This document shows positions 1 to 7,349 of a DNA stretch of 52,044 nucleotides, piece by piece. Positions within the stretch are counted from its first letter, which is position 1; each line of letters starts with the position of its first letter. This stretch comes from a virus: positions 1 through 52,044 of the IMG/VR virus record IMGVR_UViG_3300025282_000046, one strand, 5' to 3'. The position numbers and the translations under genes were made by a program. The notes under the pieces are model-generated. The model worked only from the letters and a program-made list of their open reading frames with translations, searched no databases and had not been told where the DNA came from.

Positions 1-1
1 A

Positions 2-130
2 GTAATTAGATGGGATTTACCCCCTGATTTTAATAAAACTAAACACCAAGAAATAACCCCCACTCATACTAAGGTCTTTACGCCTACAGATGAAGATCTA
101 GACGAGGTATTATTTGACAACGAAACATAG
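2..130 (+). CDS. C-terminal end of an unknown protein (partial)
   Basis: An open frame enters from the left edge and runs 42 codons to a TAG at 128-130, just before the Shine-Dalgarno sequence of the next gene. The visible tail is acidic (…TDEDLDEVLFDNET), as is common in phage DNA-metabolism proteins. It precedes the Sak4-like ATPase on the same strand and is probably in the same operon. One copy of the CCCCCACTC motif lies inside it. Family unknown; the start is outside the window. Confidence 0.6.
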   Translation, partial: VIRWDLPPDFNKTKHQEITPTHTKVFTPTDEDLDEVLFDNET

Positions 131-139
131 GAGAAACAC

Positions 140-1036
140 ATGACTCAAACACAGGATATAGCGGTAGGAAAAACAGGAGCCCAAAAGTTTAGTGGTTTAG
201 GTTTTTCAGGACAAAAGATGGTGCATCCACCGGGACAACTACTAGGATTACTAGTAGGAATGCCGGGGACAGGTAAATCATCTTTCTTACAATCAAACCC
301 CGATGCATTCATCATTAACACCGATGGAACATCTACAACAAACCCTAACCCACAAGCCTGTATATGGCCCGGAGTTACAGCATTTGGTGAACCAATGGAT
401 GTGGGTGGTGCTTCAATGGTTCTTACATGGGATGAGGTTCTCAAAAAGAAAGAACAACTAATTAAAATGGTAGGTTCTAATACACAGAGACCACAAACTA
501 TTGTACTTGATAGTCTTGGACCTTCAATTCAACTCATGAAAGACTATGTTACCAAGAAAGCAGGACGAGAGAACTGGAAAGATCTCGATGGTCGAAGAGC
601 ATGGGATGATGTCTATGATGGACTACTCCGATTTTCATTAGACCTCCGCAGACACGGCTATGGATTCTTCTATGTATGCCATCTCGTAAATGCAAAGATT
701 CCACTAGGTGATGACCGATATACTATCAGACCCGAACTCACAATAACCGATTCGTTCTATAAAAGACTGTTCCCGATGTTCGAACTCGTTGCAGCATTTG
801 AATCCGATTGGGTATCCGAATCAAAACAAATACAAATGAAAGGCATCGGAGGAAAACCCGGACCAAAGAAAACCGAAACCGTAAAAACACAAAAATATTA
901 TATGACAATTAACGATGAGGCCCTTGCGGGAATCACTAAATGTCGTGTACAATTACCCGACCGTATTGAACTTCCACAGGAGTCTGCGTGGACTTCATTC
1001 GAAGAACAATACTTAACCGCTCAAAAGAAGGATTAG
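140..1036 (+). CDS. Sak4-like / AAA_24 RecA-type recombination ATPase
   Basis: The protein has 298 residues. A Walker A motif GMPGTGKSS is seen at residues 40-48, and a Walker B-like strand (TIVLDSLG) lies about 75 residues later. This compact single-domain P-loop layout is typical of phage Sak4-like ATPases (AAA_24), RecA/RadA relatives thought to help single-strand annealing recombination with a phage SSB. The next gene downstream is an SSB-like DUF669 candidate, the usual partner. The start is supported by AGGAG eight bases upstream of the ATG. The family is inferred from the motif, size and neighbour; another phage P-loop ATPase is the main alternative. Confidence 0.72.
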   Translation: MTQTQDIAVGKTGAQKFSGLGFSGQKMVHPPGQLLGLLVGMPGTGKSSFLQSNPDAFIINTDGTSTTNPNPQACIWPGVTAFGEPMDVGGASMVLTWDEVLKKKEQLIKMVGSNTQRPQTIVLDSLGPSIQLMKDYVTKKAGRENWKDLDGRRAWDDVYDGLLRFSLDLRRHGYGFFYVCHLVNAKIPLGDDRYTIRPELTITDSFYKRLFPMFELVAAFESDWVSESKQIQMKGIGGKPGPKKTETVKTQKYYMTINDEALAGITKCRVQLPDRIELPQESAWTSFEEQYLTAQKKD

Positions 1037-1041
1037 CATCT

Positions 1042-1566
1042 ATGAGTATCAGTAACGAAACGAAGGCAGTCTTCGCACAAATTCAAAACGATTTCGAAGC
1101 CGCAAGCGCAGATCAAGGAATGGGATCATTAGGAGAATGGCCACCTAAAGGTGAACATGCTTGTTACGTTCTCGGAGTCAACGTACAAAATGGAACCTTC
1201 CGACAAACAGACGACAAGCAAGAATTTCCAGCGGTAACCGTACAATTCCATTATCAACTCTGTGAAGACCCAGACCGCACAGAACCATTGATCTGGAATG
1301 GTGCACCAATGACAATTCCTAACGATGCTTCGGTACTAACACACGAAGGTTCTCAAATCCGTGCCAAAATCGAACTAGGTAGATTAAAAGGACACCTCAA
1401 AACCATACTTGGTTATGAGCCAACAGACCTAGGTTCAGCATTTGAAGAAGTAGAAACCAAACTAAATGGTGACTCTACTATTGCATGTATGATTCGATGT
1501 AACTATACTGAACGAGGCACAACCACTTACAAAAGTGAGTACCTCCAAACACTACTTGGTGGTTAA
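1042..1566 (+). CDS. DUF669-like single-stranded DNA-binding protein candidate
   Basis: The protein has 174 residues from the ATG at 1042, which has AAGGA upstream. A GTG 54 bases earlier would put the start inside the ATPase gene and is less likely. The body is beta-rich, with an N-terminal acidic stretch, a central GEHACYVLGVNVQ strand and a C-terminal TTTYKSEYLQTLLGG, a pattern like DUF669-type proteins that sit beside Sak4-like ATPases and are believed to coat single-stranded DNA. It starts six bases after the ATPase stop, so co-translation is likely. The family assignment rests on size, position and general pattern, not on a diagnostic motif. Confidence 0.55.
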   Translation: MSISNETKAVFAQIQNDFEAASADQGMGSLGEWPPKGEHACYVLGVNVQNGTFRQTDDKQEFPAVTVQFHYQLCEDPDRTEPLIWNGAPMTIPNDASVLTHEGSQIRAKIELGRLKGHLKTILGYEPTDLGSAFEEVETKLNGDSTIACMIRCNYTERGTTTYKSEYLQTLLGG

Positions 1567-2163
1567 TAAATAGAACCCCCACTCTTAGGGCTCCCCGATT
1601 CTTCCCGATGACGGGAGCCCCATTTAGTAGGTACCTTCTGTAAGGTCATGTGCCTTTAGGCTGGGCTGAACTAATATAGACATTGTGCAGCCTACTCCAT
1701 CACTCCTTTGTTGCTCTTAGTTCATTCAATAGGTGTGACTCGACTAGTTATCGTCACCTATTGCAGAGGGTATCTACTAATTGAGGGGCATTTAATAGAT
1801 ACCTTATACGGCACCTATTAAGACGGTAGGTTAGGCGTTGCTTCCTAACTGAGAATCTTATTAACCCACAAAGGGGTGCCACAATCTAAGGGGAGTAGTA
1901 ATTTGAGCTGGAACTAGTGAAGCCTAATAAAACAGCCAGCATAGGCACGTTGCTACTCCCCACCAATCCACGCTTTAATAGCGGATCAAGAGCCTAGCGA
2001 GGTTGAATCTCCAATGAGGGGAAGGCTCTCCGCACCAATCTAATACCTGTGTCCCGTACCTAGGGACTGCAAAATGAACGCTCTGATGAATGACACCCCG
2101 CTGGATACAAGGGTGATTGGTAATCCAGGTTTAATTACCGGGAGGGTCAATGCCTAATAACAA

Positions 2164-2191
2164 TTCACTTCTTGTTCATCGCAGGTATAAT
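2164..2191 (+). promoter_or_regulatory. Candidate promoter inside the large RNA region
   Basis: TTCACT at 2164-2169 is followed after 16 bases by a perfect TATAAT at 2186-2191. It lies just before the GC-rich hairpin at 2198-2251 and would give a separate RNA of about 155 nt ending at the terminator at 2351. The similar pair TTCACA-16-TATAAT occurs at 50198-50225. The -35 box is weak, so this is tentative. Confidence 0.3.
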
Positions 2192-2318
2192 ATAATAGGG
2201 GTGGGCAGCTGGAGCATGCAGTTAAATAACTATAAACAGCTACCCCACCCCATAATTTATGTGTAACCACGGCTAGACGGGTTCACGGAGATAATCTTGG
2301 CATCTCCGGCACATATAG

Positions 2319-2351
2319 CCCTCACTAGTAGAGATATTAGTGGGGGTTTTT
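2319..2351 (+). terminator. Intrinsic terminator ending the large RNA
   Basis: CCCTCACTA (2319-2327) pairs with TAGTGGGGG (2338-2346, one wobble) around a 10-base loop and is followed by five T residues. It separates the RNA region from the SLOG-fusion gene at 2393. Its 3' arm contains one copy of the genome-wide AGTGGGGG motif and is also complementary to AACCCCCACT at 1574-1583. Confidence 0.8.
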
Positions 2352-2392
2352 GAGATAGTAGTATTAAACAATTCGTGTAGAATGGAGGAATC

Positions 2393-3808
2393 ATGTCAAG
2401 ATATAGAGCCACTAAAGCAATGATCGAATCTCTTAAAGGATTAGATACATCTATCGCGGCACAGAGAGCCCGTGTCCATGCCGCTATGACATTTGAACCT
2501 AAATTACTCTACACGGCAGGGACAAACTTAAAGGGAATACACGGTAAAGGAGGGGCTTTATTTGCGAGGGAATCTTTTGGATTACCCTTAGGTAAATTTG
2601 AGGGTATCCACGGTAGAACCATAGCGGTACCCACAAGAACAGGACCTCCCATAACTACTTTACCAGCAGAAGAAATTAGACAATGGCTCTTAAAATATAG
2701 AAATACTATGCAATCAAACCCTGACAAGATTGCGTTGTTACCTCCTATTGGAATGGGTAATGCAGGTATAAAATCCGATGTAATGTTAGGAATGATGGAC
2801 GATGCGGGGCTAATGCAAATGGGAAAACAAATAGTACCCACAGCCGAGATGGTAGGCAAAGGATTCCCGGAAACCGCAGCACGTTTACGTCTAATTGAAG
2901 GAATGAAAAAAGCACAAGGAGGCACTATGCCTAAAGTTACTACATCGTTTGTGGGGCCTATGAGCTTCCCTATCATGGGAGCAAGAACCGTCAAATCAAG
3001 AACTACCTTTAATGCCATTACAGCAGGTGAACGAACCATGACAACACGCAAACTTGGACAAGGATGGGAGGATCTTAAAGTAGGAGATGTATTTCCTATT
3101 ACAGGTAAGGAGGGTCAAACCCAACTAATAAAAATTACACACGAACCTGTAATACATACTGTTACAGGTAAAGAATCACAGGCGTTTCTAAATAGATGGT
3201 CTCAACTTGAAGGTCATGGACCAGAACAATTCAATAGGATTTTTAAACCAGGACAAAAAATAACAATGGTTAAATATAAATTTGGAGGTAAATCAGTAAT
3301 ACATTCTGGGGGTGCAGATGGAGCAGATACTGTGTTCCAAAATGCTGCGTTAAAAAAAGGACATGAGGTACAAGCCCACTCTTTTGCAGGACATGCAAGA
3401 GGAAACAGTGCAAGAGTAGAACATTCTCTTGCAGAATTAAAAGAAGCAGATGTCTACCTTCACAAGGCCAATCAAACTCTTAAAAGAAGATTCCCGGCTA
3501 GTAATGAATATGTAAATAATCTTCTAAGAAGAAACCTATATCAAGTTAAAGATTCAGATCAAGTGATTGCAGCAGCACCTATTAAATATGGTCAGGTACA
3601 AGGAGGTACTGCATGGGCTACTCAAATGGGAATTGATATGGGTAAACCAGTATTCGTCTTTGATTTAAAAACAAACCAATGGATGAAGTGGGTAGGTAAT
3701 GCTTATGTTCCATCCTCAGCACCTTCTTTATCCGCAAGTTTCGCAGGTATAGGCTCTCGTAAAATAACAAAGGTGGGGGAAAAAGCTATAGAAGATCTAT
3801 TCACTTAA
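2393..3808 (+). CDS. Three-domain fusion: A1S_2505-like + ASCH-like + SLOG, with a broken second SLOG
   Basis: The protein has 471 residues, with GGAGG before the ATG. Residues 40-130 (GTNLKGIHGKGGALFARE, then IAVPTR and PPIGMGNAGI) resemble the small phage Rossmann-like A1S_2505 family. Residues about 201-290 (ITAGERTMTTRKLG, then LKVGDVF) look like an ASCH-type RNA/nucleotide-binding domain. Residues 300-432 begin VIHSGGADGADTVF and contain a QGGTAWATQMGIDMGKPVFVF segment, typical of the SLOG/DUF2493 (DprA-like) ligand-binding fold. After a linker the tail SFAGIGSRKIT (449-459) is the N-terminal strand and loop of another SLOG domain, cut off by a stop at 471. SLOG domains bind nucleotide-derived ligands. 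A role in nucleotide sensing or counter-defence is inference only. It directly follows the large RNA. Confidence 0.65.
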   Translation: MSRYRATKAMIESLKGLDTSIAAQRARVHAAMTFEPKLLYTAGTNLKGIHGKGGALFARESFGLPLGKFEGIHGRTIAVPTRTGPPITTLPAEEIRQWLLKYRNTMQSNPDKIALLPPIGMGNAGIKSDVMLGMMDDAGLMQMGKQIVPTAEMVGKGFPETAARLRLIEGMKKAQGGTMPKVTTSFVGPMSFPIMGARTVKSRTTFNAITAGERTMTTRKLGQGWEDLKVGDVFPITGKEGQTQLIKITHEPVIHTVTGKESQAFLNRWSQLEGHGPEQFNRIFKPGQKITMVKYKFGGKSVIHSGGADGADTVFQNAALKKGHEVQAHSFAGHARGNSARVEHSLAELKEADVYLHKANQTLKRRFPASNEYVNNLLRRNLYQVKDSDQVIAAAPIKYGQVQGGTAWATQMGIDMGKPVFVFDLKTNQWMKWVGNAYVPSSAPSLSASFAGIGSRKITKVGEKAIEDLFT

Positions 3809-3824
3809 CATAAGGAGAACAACA

Positions 3825-4325
3825 ATGCATAGACCATGTGATAAATGTACGGAAATGTGTGATCTTAGTACAGGATTAACTAGGTTTGACGATTATGTTT
3901 ACTGTAGTAAGTGTTGTAAAGAATTAGAAATCTGTACAGAATGCAGCGATACATTAGGAGACGGTTCGTGTTCAGAGTGTCTAGAAATACAACGAACTAA
4001 AGGTAGGTACGAAAAACCCCAGGGGAAGGAAGAAAATAAAATGAAACATAAAATCGTAACTGTATGTGACGGTGAAACGTGGGGAGATCTACACCACGCC
4101 ACCGTTATTGTATTCCCAGCAGAACAACTACCCATGCTTGATTGGGCTGATAAACTCCCACGAGGTGAGTATGAAGGCGAAGAACTTTGGGACTATAAAG
4201 AGTATGACCTTGACGAGTATATCCATATGCAAGTCATGGAGAGTTTAATCCAGCACGGAATAAAGAACGAAGAAACAAGAAAGCATATTGAAATTCACGG
4301 GAGCCCCTTCGATGAGACAAAGTAA
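3825..4325 (+). CDS. Zinc-ribbon-like hypothetical protein, possibly two translation products
   Basis: The protein has 166 residues, with AAGGAG eight bases before the ATG. The first 55 residues hold six to eight cysteines in CxxC-type pairs (CDKC, CSKCC, CTEC, CSECL), consistent with a double zinc-binding knuckle. A basic linker (KPQGKEENK) follows, then a second part beginning at an internal ATG (4041) that has its own AAGGAAG sequence nine bases upstream, so a shorter 94-residue form may also be made. The second part is acidic and aromatic with no family I recognise. It overlaps the next gene by 14 bases. Confidence 0.6.
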   Translation: MHRPCDKCTEMCDLSTGLTRFDDYVYCSKCCKELEICTECSDTLGDGSCSECLEIQRTKGRYEKPQGKEENKMKHKIVTVCDGETWGDLHHATVIVFPAEQLPMLDWADKLPRGEYEGEELWDYKEYDLDEYIHMQVMESLIQHGIKNEETRKHIEIHGSPFDETK

Positions 4326-4623
4326 ATTTCATAGGGACATAGATCCCCTTTATGATCTATGGAAGATATCTAAAAGAAACCCTAACTATTGGGTACTAAA
4401 ACATATAAATGAATCAGAACATGAAGTACTGCATTTGGTATACACTAAAACAGATGTCGAAGAAAATTCAGGAAGAAATTCACCCCGTAAATTCACCGAC
4501 AAAGAATGGGATAATATCGTGGGGGAATTTAATAGTGTGGAGTTTGATCATGTCTGGGAGATAATAGAAGACTGTGCATCAGAAGTAAAACGCAAAGGAG
4601 AATCAAATGACAAAGACACTTAA
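4312..4623 (+). CDS. Hypothetical protein
   Basis: The protein has 103 residues from the ATG at 4312, inside the end of the preceding gene. A TTG at 4288 is possible but lacks support. It is charged, mixed alpha/beta and has no motif I recognise (MRQSKFHRDIDPLYDLWKIS… start). It overlaps both neighbours by 14-17 bases, so it is part of the small-gene operon. Confidence 0.5.
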   Translation: MRQSKFHRDIDPLYDLWKISKRNPNYWVLKHINESEHEVLHLVYTKTDVEENSGRNSPRKFTDKEWDNIVGEFNSVEFDHVWEIIEDCASEVKRKGESNDKDT

Positions 4624-4780
4624 AAAGTGGGGGATTAGAGTTCGAGGTAAGTGGTGGGTACAATCAGCAGATCAAGATGCTACCTACTATATGAAACGTG
4701 AAGCCCAAAAAGATGCCGACGATTTCAACAACCTCCGATTAGATAAAGAAAAAGTCTACACGGTAGAAGAATATAAGTAG
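4607..4780 (+). CDS. Short basic hypothetical protein
   Basis: The protein has 57 residues, with AAAGGAG seven bases before the ATG, and overlaps the end of the previous gene by 17 bases. It is rich in Lys, Asp and aromatic residues (RGKWWVQSADQDATYYMKRE). It looks like the short 'tyrosine/aspartate' phage orphans that follow zinc-ribbon genes; function unknown. Codons 7-9 (AAG TGG GGG) carry a copy of the AGTGGGGG motif. Confidence 0.6.
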   Translation: MTKTLKKWGIRVRGKWWVQSADQDATYYMKREAQKDADDFNNLRLDKEKVYTVEEYK

Positions 4781-4803
4781 TTATTACTGTATACTTTAAG
4801 TAC

Positions 4804-4893
4804 ATGAACAACCCTGAGCGAGATAGAATGCCTATGAGAATTGCTCTCTTAGGAATCATTCTAGCCTTGTTCTTGGTAAGATTCTTCCAATGA
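4804..4893 (+). CDS. 29-residue single-pass membrane peptide
   Basis: The ATG at 4804 opens a 29-codon frame: a short charged head (NNPERDRMPMR), then a clear membrane segment (IALLGIILALFLVRFF), ending in Gln. Its TGA overlaps the ATG of the next gene as ATGA, so the two are probably translationally coupled. No strong Shine-Dalgarno sequence is visible; a TATACT box lies at 4790-4795. Too short to call a holin, though small phage membrane peptides often help lysis or exclude other phages. Confidence 0.4.
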   Translation: MNNPERDRMPMRIALLGIILALFLVRFFQ

Positions 4894-5309
4894 AATACAC
4901 AGAGGTCCCTGTATTCCCCCTTATTACTAGTGGGAAGGTTGATTCTCCTACAGATCCAAAGGCGAGATGGAAACTAATCGTCTCTGTGCCGACCCGCACA
5001 TTAGCCACCCCCACTTCTCAACAGAGTCATGCGAGACTCTTTGGAGTGGGGGATTGGTTAGTGGTTGTATGGGCTAAAAAGGAAGGCATCTCTAGGAAGG
5101 CCGAGATTACCCTGTACGAGGCTTCTAAGGGAGACATACCTCCGAGGGTAGATGTCTTTGGAAACGTTCGTATACGAACCCTCAGTAAGCAAGATTGGGT
5201 CTCTCTAATAGAAGTTCAATTACCTGCCGGACAAACTAGAAATTGTAGATACTCTGGGGCTATTGTGGAGGGTGCAGCATCTATCCAAATATGGACAAAA
5301 GTGCAATAG
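4890..5309 (+). CDS. Hypothetical beta-rich protein
   Basis: The protein has 139 residues and starts in the ATGA overlap with the membrane peptide. It is predicted mainly beta from alternating hydrophobics (WKLIVSV, DWLVVVWAKK, SLIEVQL, ASIQIWTKV). No family recognised. It is the last plus-strand gene before the convergent virion operon, which ends 50 bases away. It contains an inverted pair of the CCCCCACT motif (5008-5015 and 5045-5052). Confidence 0.6.
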   Translation: MKYTEVPVFPLITSGKVDSPTDPKARWKLIVSVPTRTLATPTSQQSHARLFGVGDWLVVVWAKKEGISRKAEITLYEASKGDIPPRVDVFGNVRIRTLSKQDWVSLIEVQLPAGQTRNCRYSGAIVEGAASIQIWTKVQ

Positions 5310-5359
5310 CCACAGGTGCTGGTCTACAAATCACAATATATCTAGGCCAAAACAACATT

Positions 5360-6580
5360 TTATTTTTGAGCTCCAAGTAGCGGAAGCATTAAGGATAAGA
5401 GGAGCAAGGGGAAAGTTAACTTCCTCACAGAACCCACTCTAAATTGTTTAGCTTCAGGAGATTTTTTTACTATTTCCCTATAAAAATCTGCATATCTATT
5501 TTTACCTCCCGGTCCACTGCTTAAATTAGTAAGTAAATCATCAAGATGTTCTGCTTGTTTTATACCATACCCCTTTAAATATTTAGGAGGTATAGCTTTT
5601 CCAGCTTGAATTTCACCGAGTATAGCTCTTTCAGGGATAAGAGTTCTAGCTATTTCAGGAGATGTTATATATCCTTTCTTAATTAATGTAGGAAGATCTG
5701 CTTCAACTAAAAAAGGAGCCTTTTTATAACCAGGTAATCTAGATGCATCAGGACGACCTATATTAAAAAAAGCACCTCTTGCAGAATTAGGTTCATCCTT
5801 CATAAACCTAGCCACCTGTATTAAATTCATATCTTGATGCCCAGGCCCTCCCATTTTTAATCCTTCCTTCATTACGCCTTTTAAATTACCAGTGTAATGA
5901 TACCCTTTAGTACCGGGTAACATACCAGCACGATCTACATTAGGATTCGAGATGGACTTAGCTACAGACATTATATATTTTTCTCGTTCATGCTCTCTTA
6001 AAGCCCAATCAGCAGCCAATCTCATCATTCCTAAATTACGCTTCTTACCCTTCCAAATAGGATCTATTATATTTCCTAATGCAGGATTTACCTTTCTTCC
6101 TTTCATCCGTAGAATATCTCTATTTCTAAGTTGTTCTAAATACTCCCTTCCTAATGTAGATTTGGCTGCTTCTCTAAATGTTTTACCTCTAAGAGAAGTA
6201 AACGGGCGGGAAGGATTTTTAATTTTAAATGCTTCAGCAACTTTATAATTAATACGCCCTACTCCAGGCATTCTTCTTTGATAGGGAAGTCCTGTTTTAG
6301 GATCTACTAATTGATTCCAAGTTCCCATTTGAGCAGGAATCTCTATGCCACCGCCCCTACCTCTTGCCCCAAGTGCAAAATCAGATCCTTTAAATAATCC
6401 AACATCCCTTTGAGTTGCAGGAGAAGGTAAAGGAAAACCTTTCTGTAATAATCTAGACCTGTTTGAAGAGGCTTCTCTTGCCATAGTAGACCATTGTTCA
6501 GGAAACCACCCACTAGAATATTTATAAAGATCTTCAAGGATCTTTTCTACTATTTTTTCATGAGGAGTTATTTTAGCCAT
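5360..6580 (-). CDS. Virion-module protein with ADP-ribosyltransferase-like domain and hydrophobic C-tail
   Basis: The protein has 406 residues. Residues 225-245 (GYHYTGNLKGVMKEGLKMGG) match the opening of many ADP-ribosyltransferase folds (H-x-T, then I/V-x-x-x-G-L). They are followed by a RGAFFNIGRPD strand (268-278) and PERAILGEIQ (316-325), where a catalytic Glu would be expected. The N-terminal 200 residues are basic and of unknown fold. The last 20 residues (LTFPLLLLSLMLPLLG) form a membrane-like tail also seen in two other proteins of this module. It is the most distal gene of the virion operon and overlaps the phosphoesterase gene by 8 bases. By analogy with the packaged T4 Alt enzyme it could be injected. 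The ART call is from pattern only. Confidence 0.45.
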   Translation of the reverse strand: MAKITPHEKIVEKILEDLYKYSSGWFPEQWSTMAREASSNRSRLLQKGFPLPSPATQRDVGLFKGSDFALGARGRGGGIEIPAQMGTWNQLVDPKTGLPYQRRMPGVGRINYKVAEAFKIKNPSRPFTSLRGKTFREAAKSTLGREYLEQLRNRDILRMKGRKVNPALGNIIDPIWKGKKRNLGMMRLAADWALREHEREKYIMSVAKSISNPNVDRAGMLPGTKGYHYTGNLKGVMKEGLKMGGPGHQDMNLIQVARFMKDEPNSARGAFFNIGRPDASRLPGYKKAPFLVEADLPTLIKKGYITSPEIARTLIPERAILGEIQAGKAIPPKYLKGYGIKQAEHLDDLLTNLSSGPGGKNRYADFYREIVKKSPEAKQFRVGSVRKLTFPLLLLSLMLPLLGAQK

Positions 6581-7349
6581 CGAACAATTCTACGTGAGCA
6601 TCCCAATCTGAAGTAGAGGGTCTACGAGGTTCCGACAAGGAAGCCTCACCTCTAACAATAGCAGCACCCCACCCCGAAGAATCCTTACGATTCATATAGT
6701 CAGGATTGAGGGGTCCCATCGTACCCGCATTAGCGTAGTACCACGGCAGCTTTATTTTAAGGGTTCTCTTGCATTGTTCAACCCCCACTGTAGGTCTATG
6801 GGTATGACCCCTTATAAATAATCTATGGGCGTGACCGCCCGCCATCTGTGCCATTTGTATGGTTTCTAATTCATCGCTATTAATTCCCGAATCAAAGCCA
6901 TGATAAAAATGAACCTGCCCTAATTTATACATACCCTTTTTAGATTTTGTATAGGGTATCTGCTTCCACTTCGTAAAAAGTTCACCAAATTCATAATGCT
7001 TATTCCACGACAACAAGGAACGCAAACCCCGAGGAGAACGCCTCGGATCTTTGGCTAAAATATTATCGTCATGATTCCCATGAATCCAAATTAACTCAAC
7101 TTCCGGGGGCAATACAGCCATAATATCTGAGAGGTACCGATGACCCCGCTCGTACTCGTCCTCGAGAGCATGCTCGAACTCGTGAGGGTGAACCGAGACC
7201 GAACTCGCATCGAAGAGGTCACCAAGCATTATAAAATGAGTGGGGGAAGAGTCCGAGAGAGATGCAAGCATCCACTCCTTAGCCTCAAGATTTTCAAATG
7301 GTGTGTGTATACATGATATCGCTGCGAAAGTTGCTTTTATTGGTTCCAT
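6573..7349 (-). CDS. Calcineurin-like metallophosphoesterase
   Basis: The protein has 258 residues. The binuclear metallophosphoesterase motifs are visible: GDLFD (43-47), GNHDD (near 95), a His in FYHGFDSG, and GHTHR (near 180), then NAGTMGP. The usual first motif DxH is SCIH (12-15) here, with Cys in place of the metal-binding Asp. The family cleaves phosphomono- or diesters, including nucleic acids and cyclic nucleotides; the substrate is unknown. It overlaps the 1356-residue gene upstream by 13 bases and the ART-like gene downstream by 8, so it is co-expressed with virion genes, an unusual position for a phage phosphoesterase. Confidence 0.85.
   Translation of the reverse strand: MEPIKATFAAISCIHTPFENLEAKEWMLASLSDSSPTHFIMLGDLFDASSVSVHPHEFEHALEDEYERGHRYLSDIMAVLPPEVELIWIHGNHDDNILAKDPRRSPRGLRSLLSWNKHYEFGELFTKWKQIPYTKSKKGMYKLGQVHFYHGFDSGINSDELETIQMAQMAGGHAHRLFIRGHTHRPTVGVEQCKRTLKIKLPWYYANAGTMGPLNPDYMNRKDSSGWGAAIVRGEASLSEPRRPSTSDWDAHVELFDG

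Larger units (their letters stand above)
1574..2351 (+). ncRNA. Candidate large ornate noncoding RNA (about 765 nt)
   Basis: This stretch carries no credible gene but is full of paired segments. Perfect or near-perfect stems are: 1588-1595/1613-1620; 1626-1631/1691-1696 enclosing 1633-1637/1642-1646; 1727-1735/1755-1763 (9 bp); 1769-1776/1796-1803; 1810-1815/1875-1880 enclosing 1830-1835/1844-1849; 1890-1901/1950-1961 (12 bp, one wobble); 1981-1984 plus 1989-1994 with 2024-2029 plus 2030-2033; 2051-2055/2063-2067; 2094-2098/2111-2115; 2119-2124/2134-2139; 2198-2205/2244-2251; 2287-2292/2302-2307. Inside the 12-bp stem, 1907-1911/1936-1940 and 1922-1926/1942-1946 interleave as an H-type pseudoknot. 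The region ends in an intrinsic terminator. Length, density of stems and phage context resemble the GOLLD and ROOL classes of giant RNAs, but I cannot match either, so it may be new. Confidence 0.7.

Noticed and set aside
1574-2351. Reading the large gap as a degenerate gene
   Set aside because: Stops are frequent in all frames, while stems are dense and ordered; no domain remnant is visible.
2509-3051. 180-codon minus-strand open frame within the SLOG-fusion gene
   Set aside because: It is the shadow of a better supported gene with clear domains; it has no ribosome site.
4801-5000. Calling the 29-residue membrane peptide a holin
   Set aside because: It is shorter than known holins and lies away from any endolysin; kept only as an unknown peptide.
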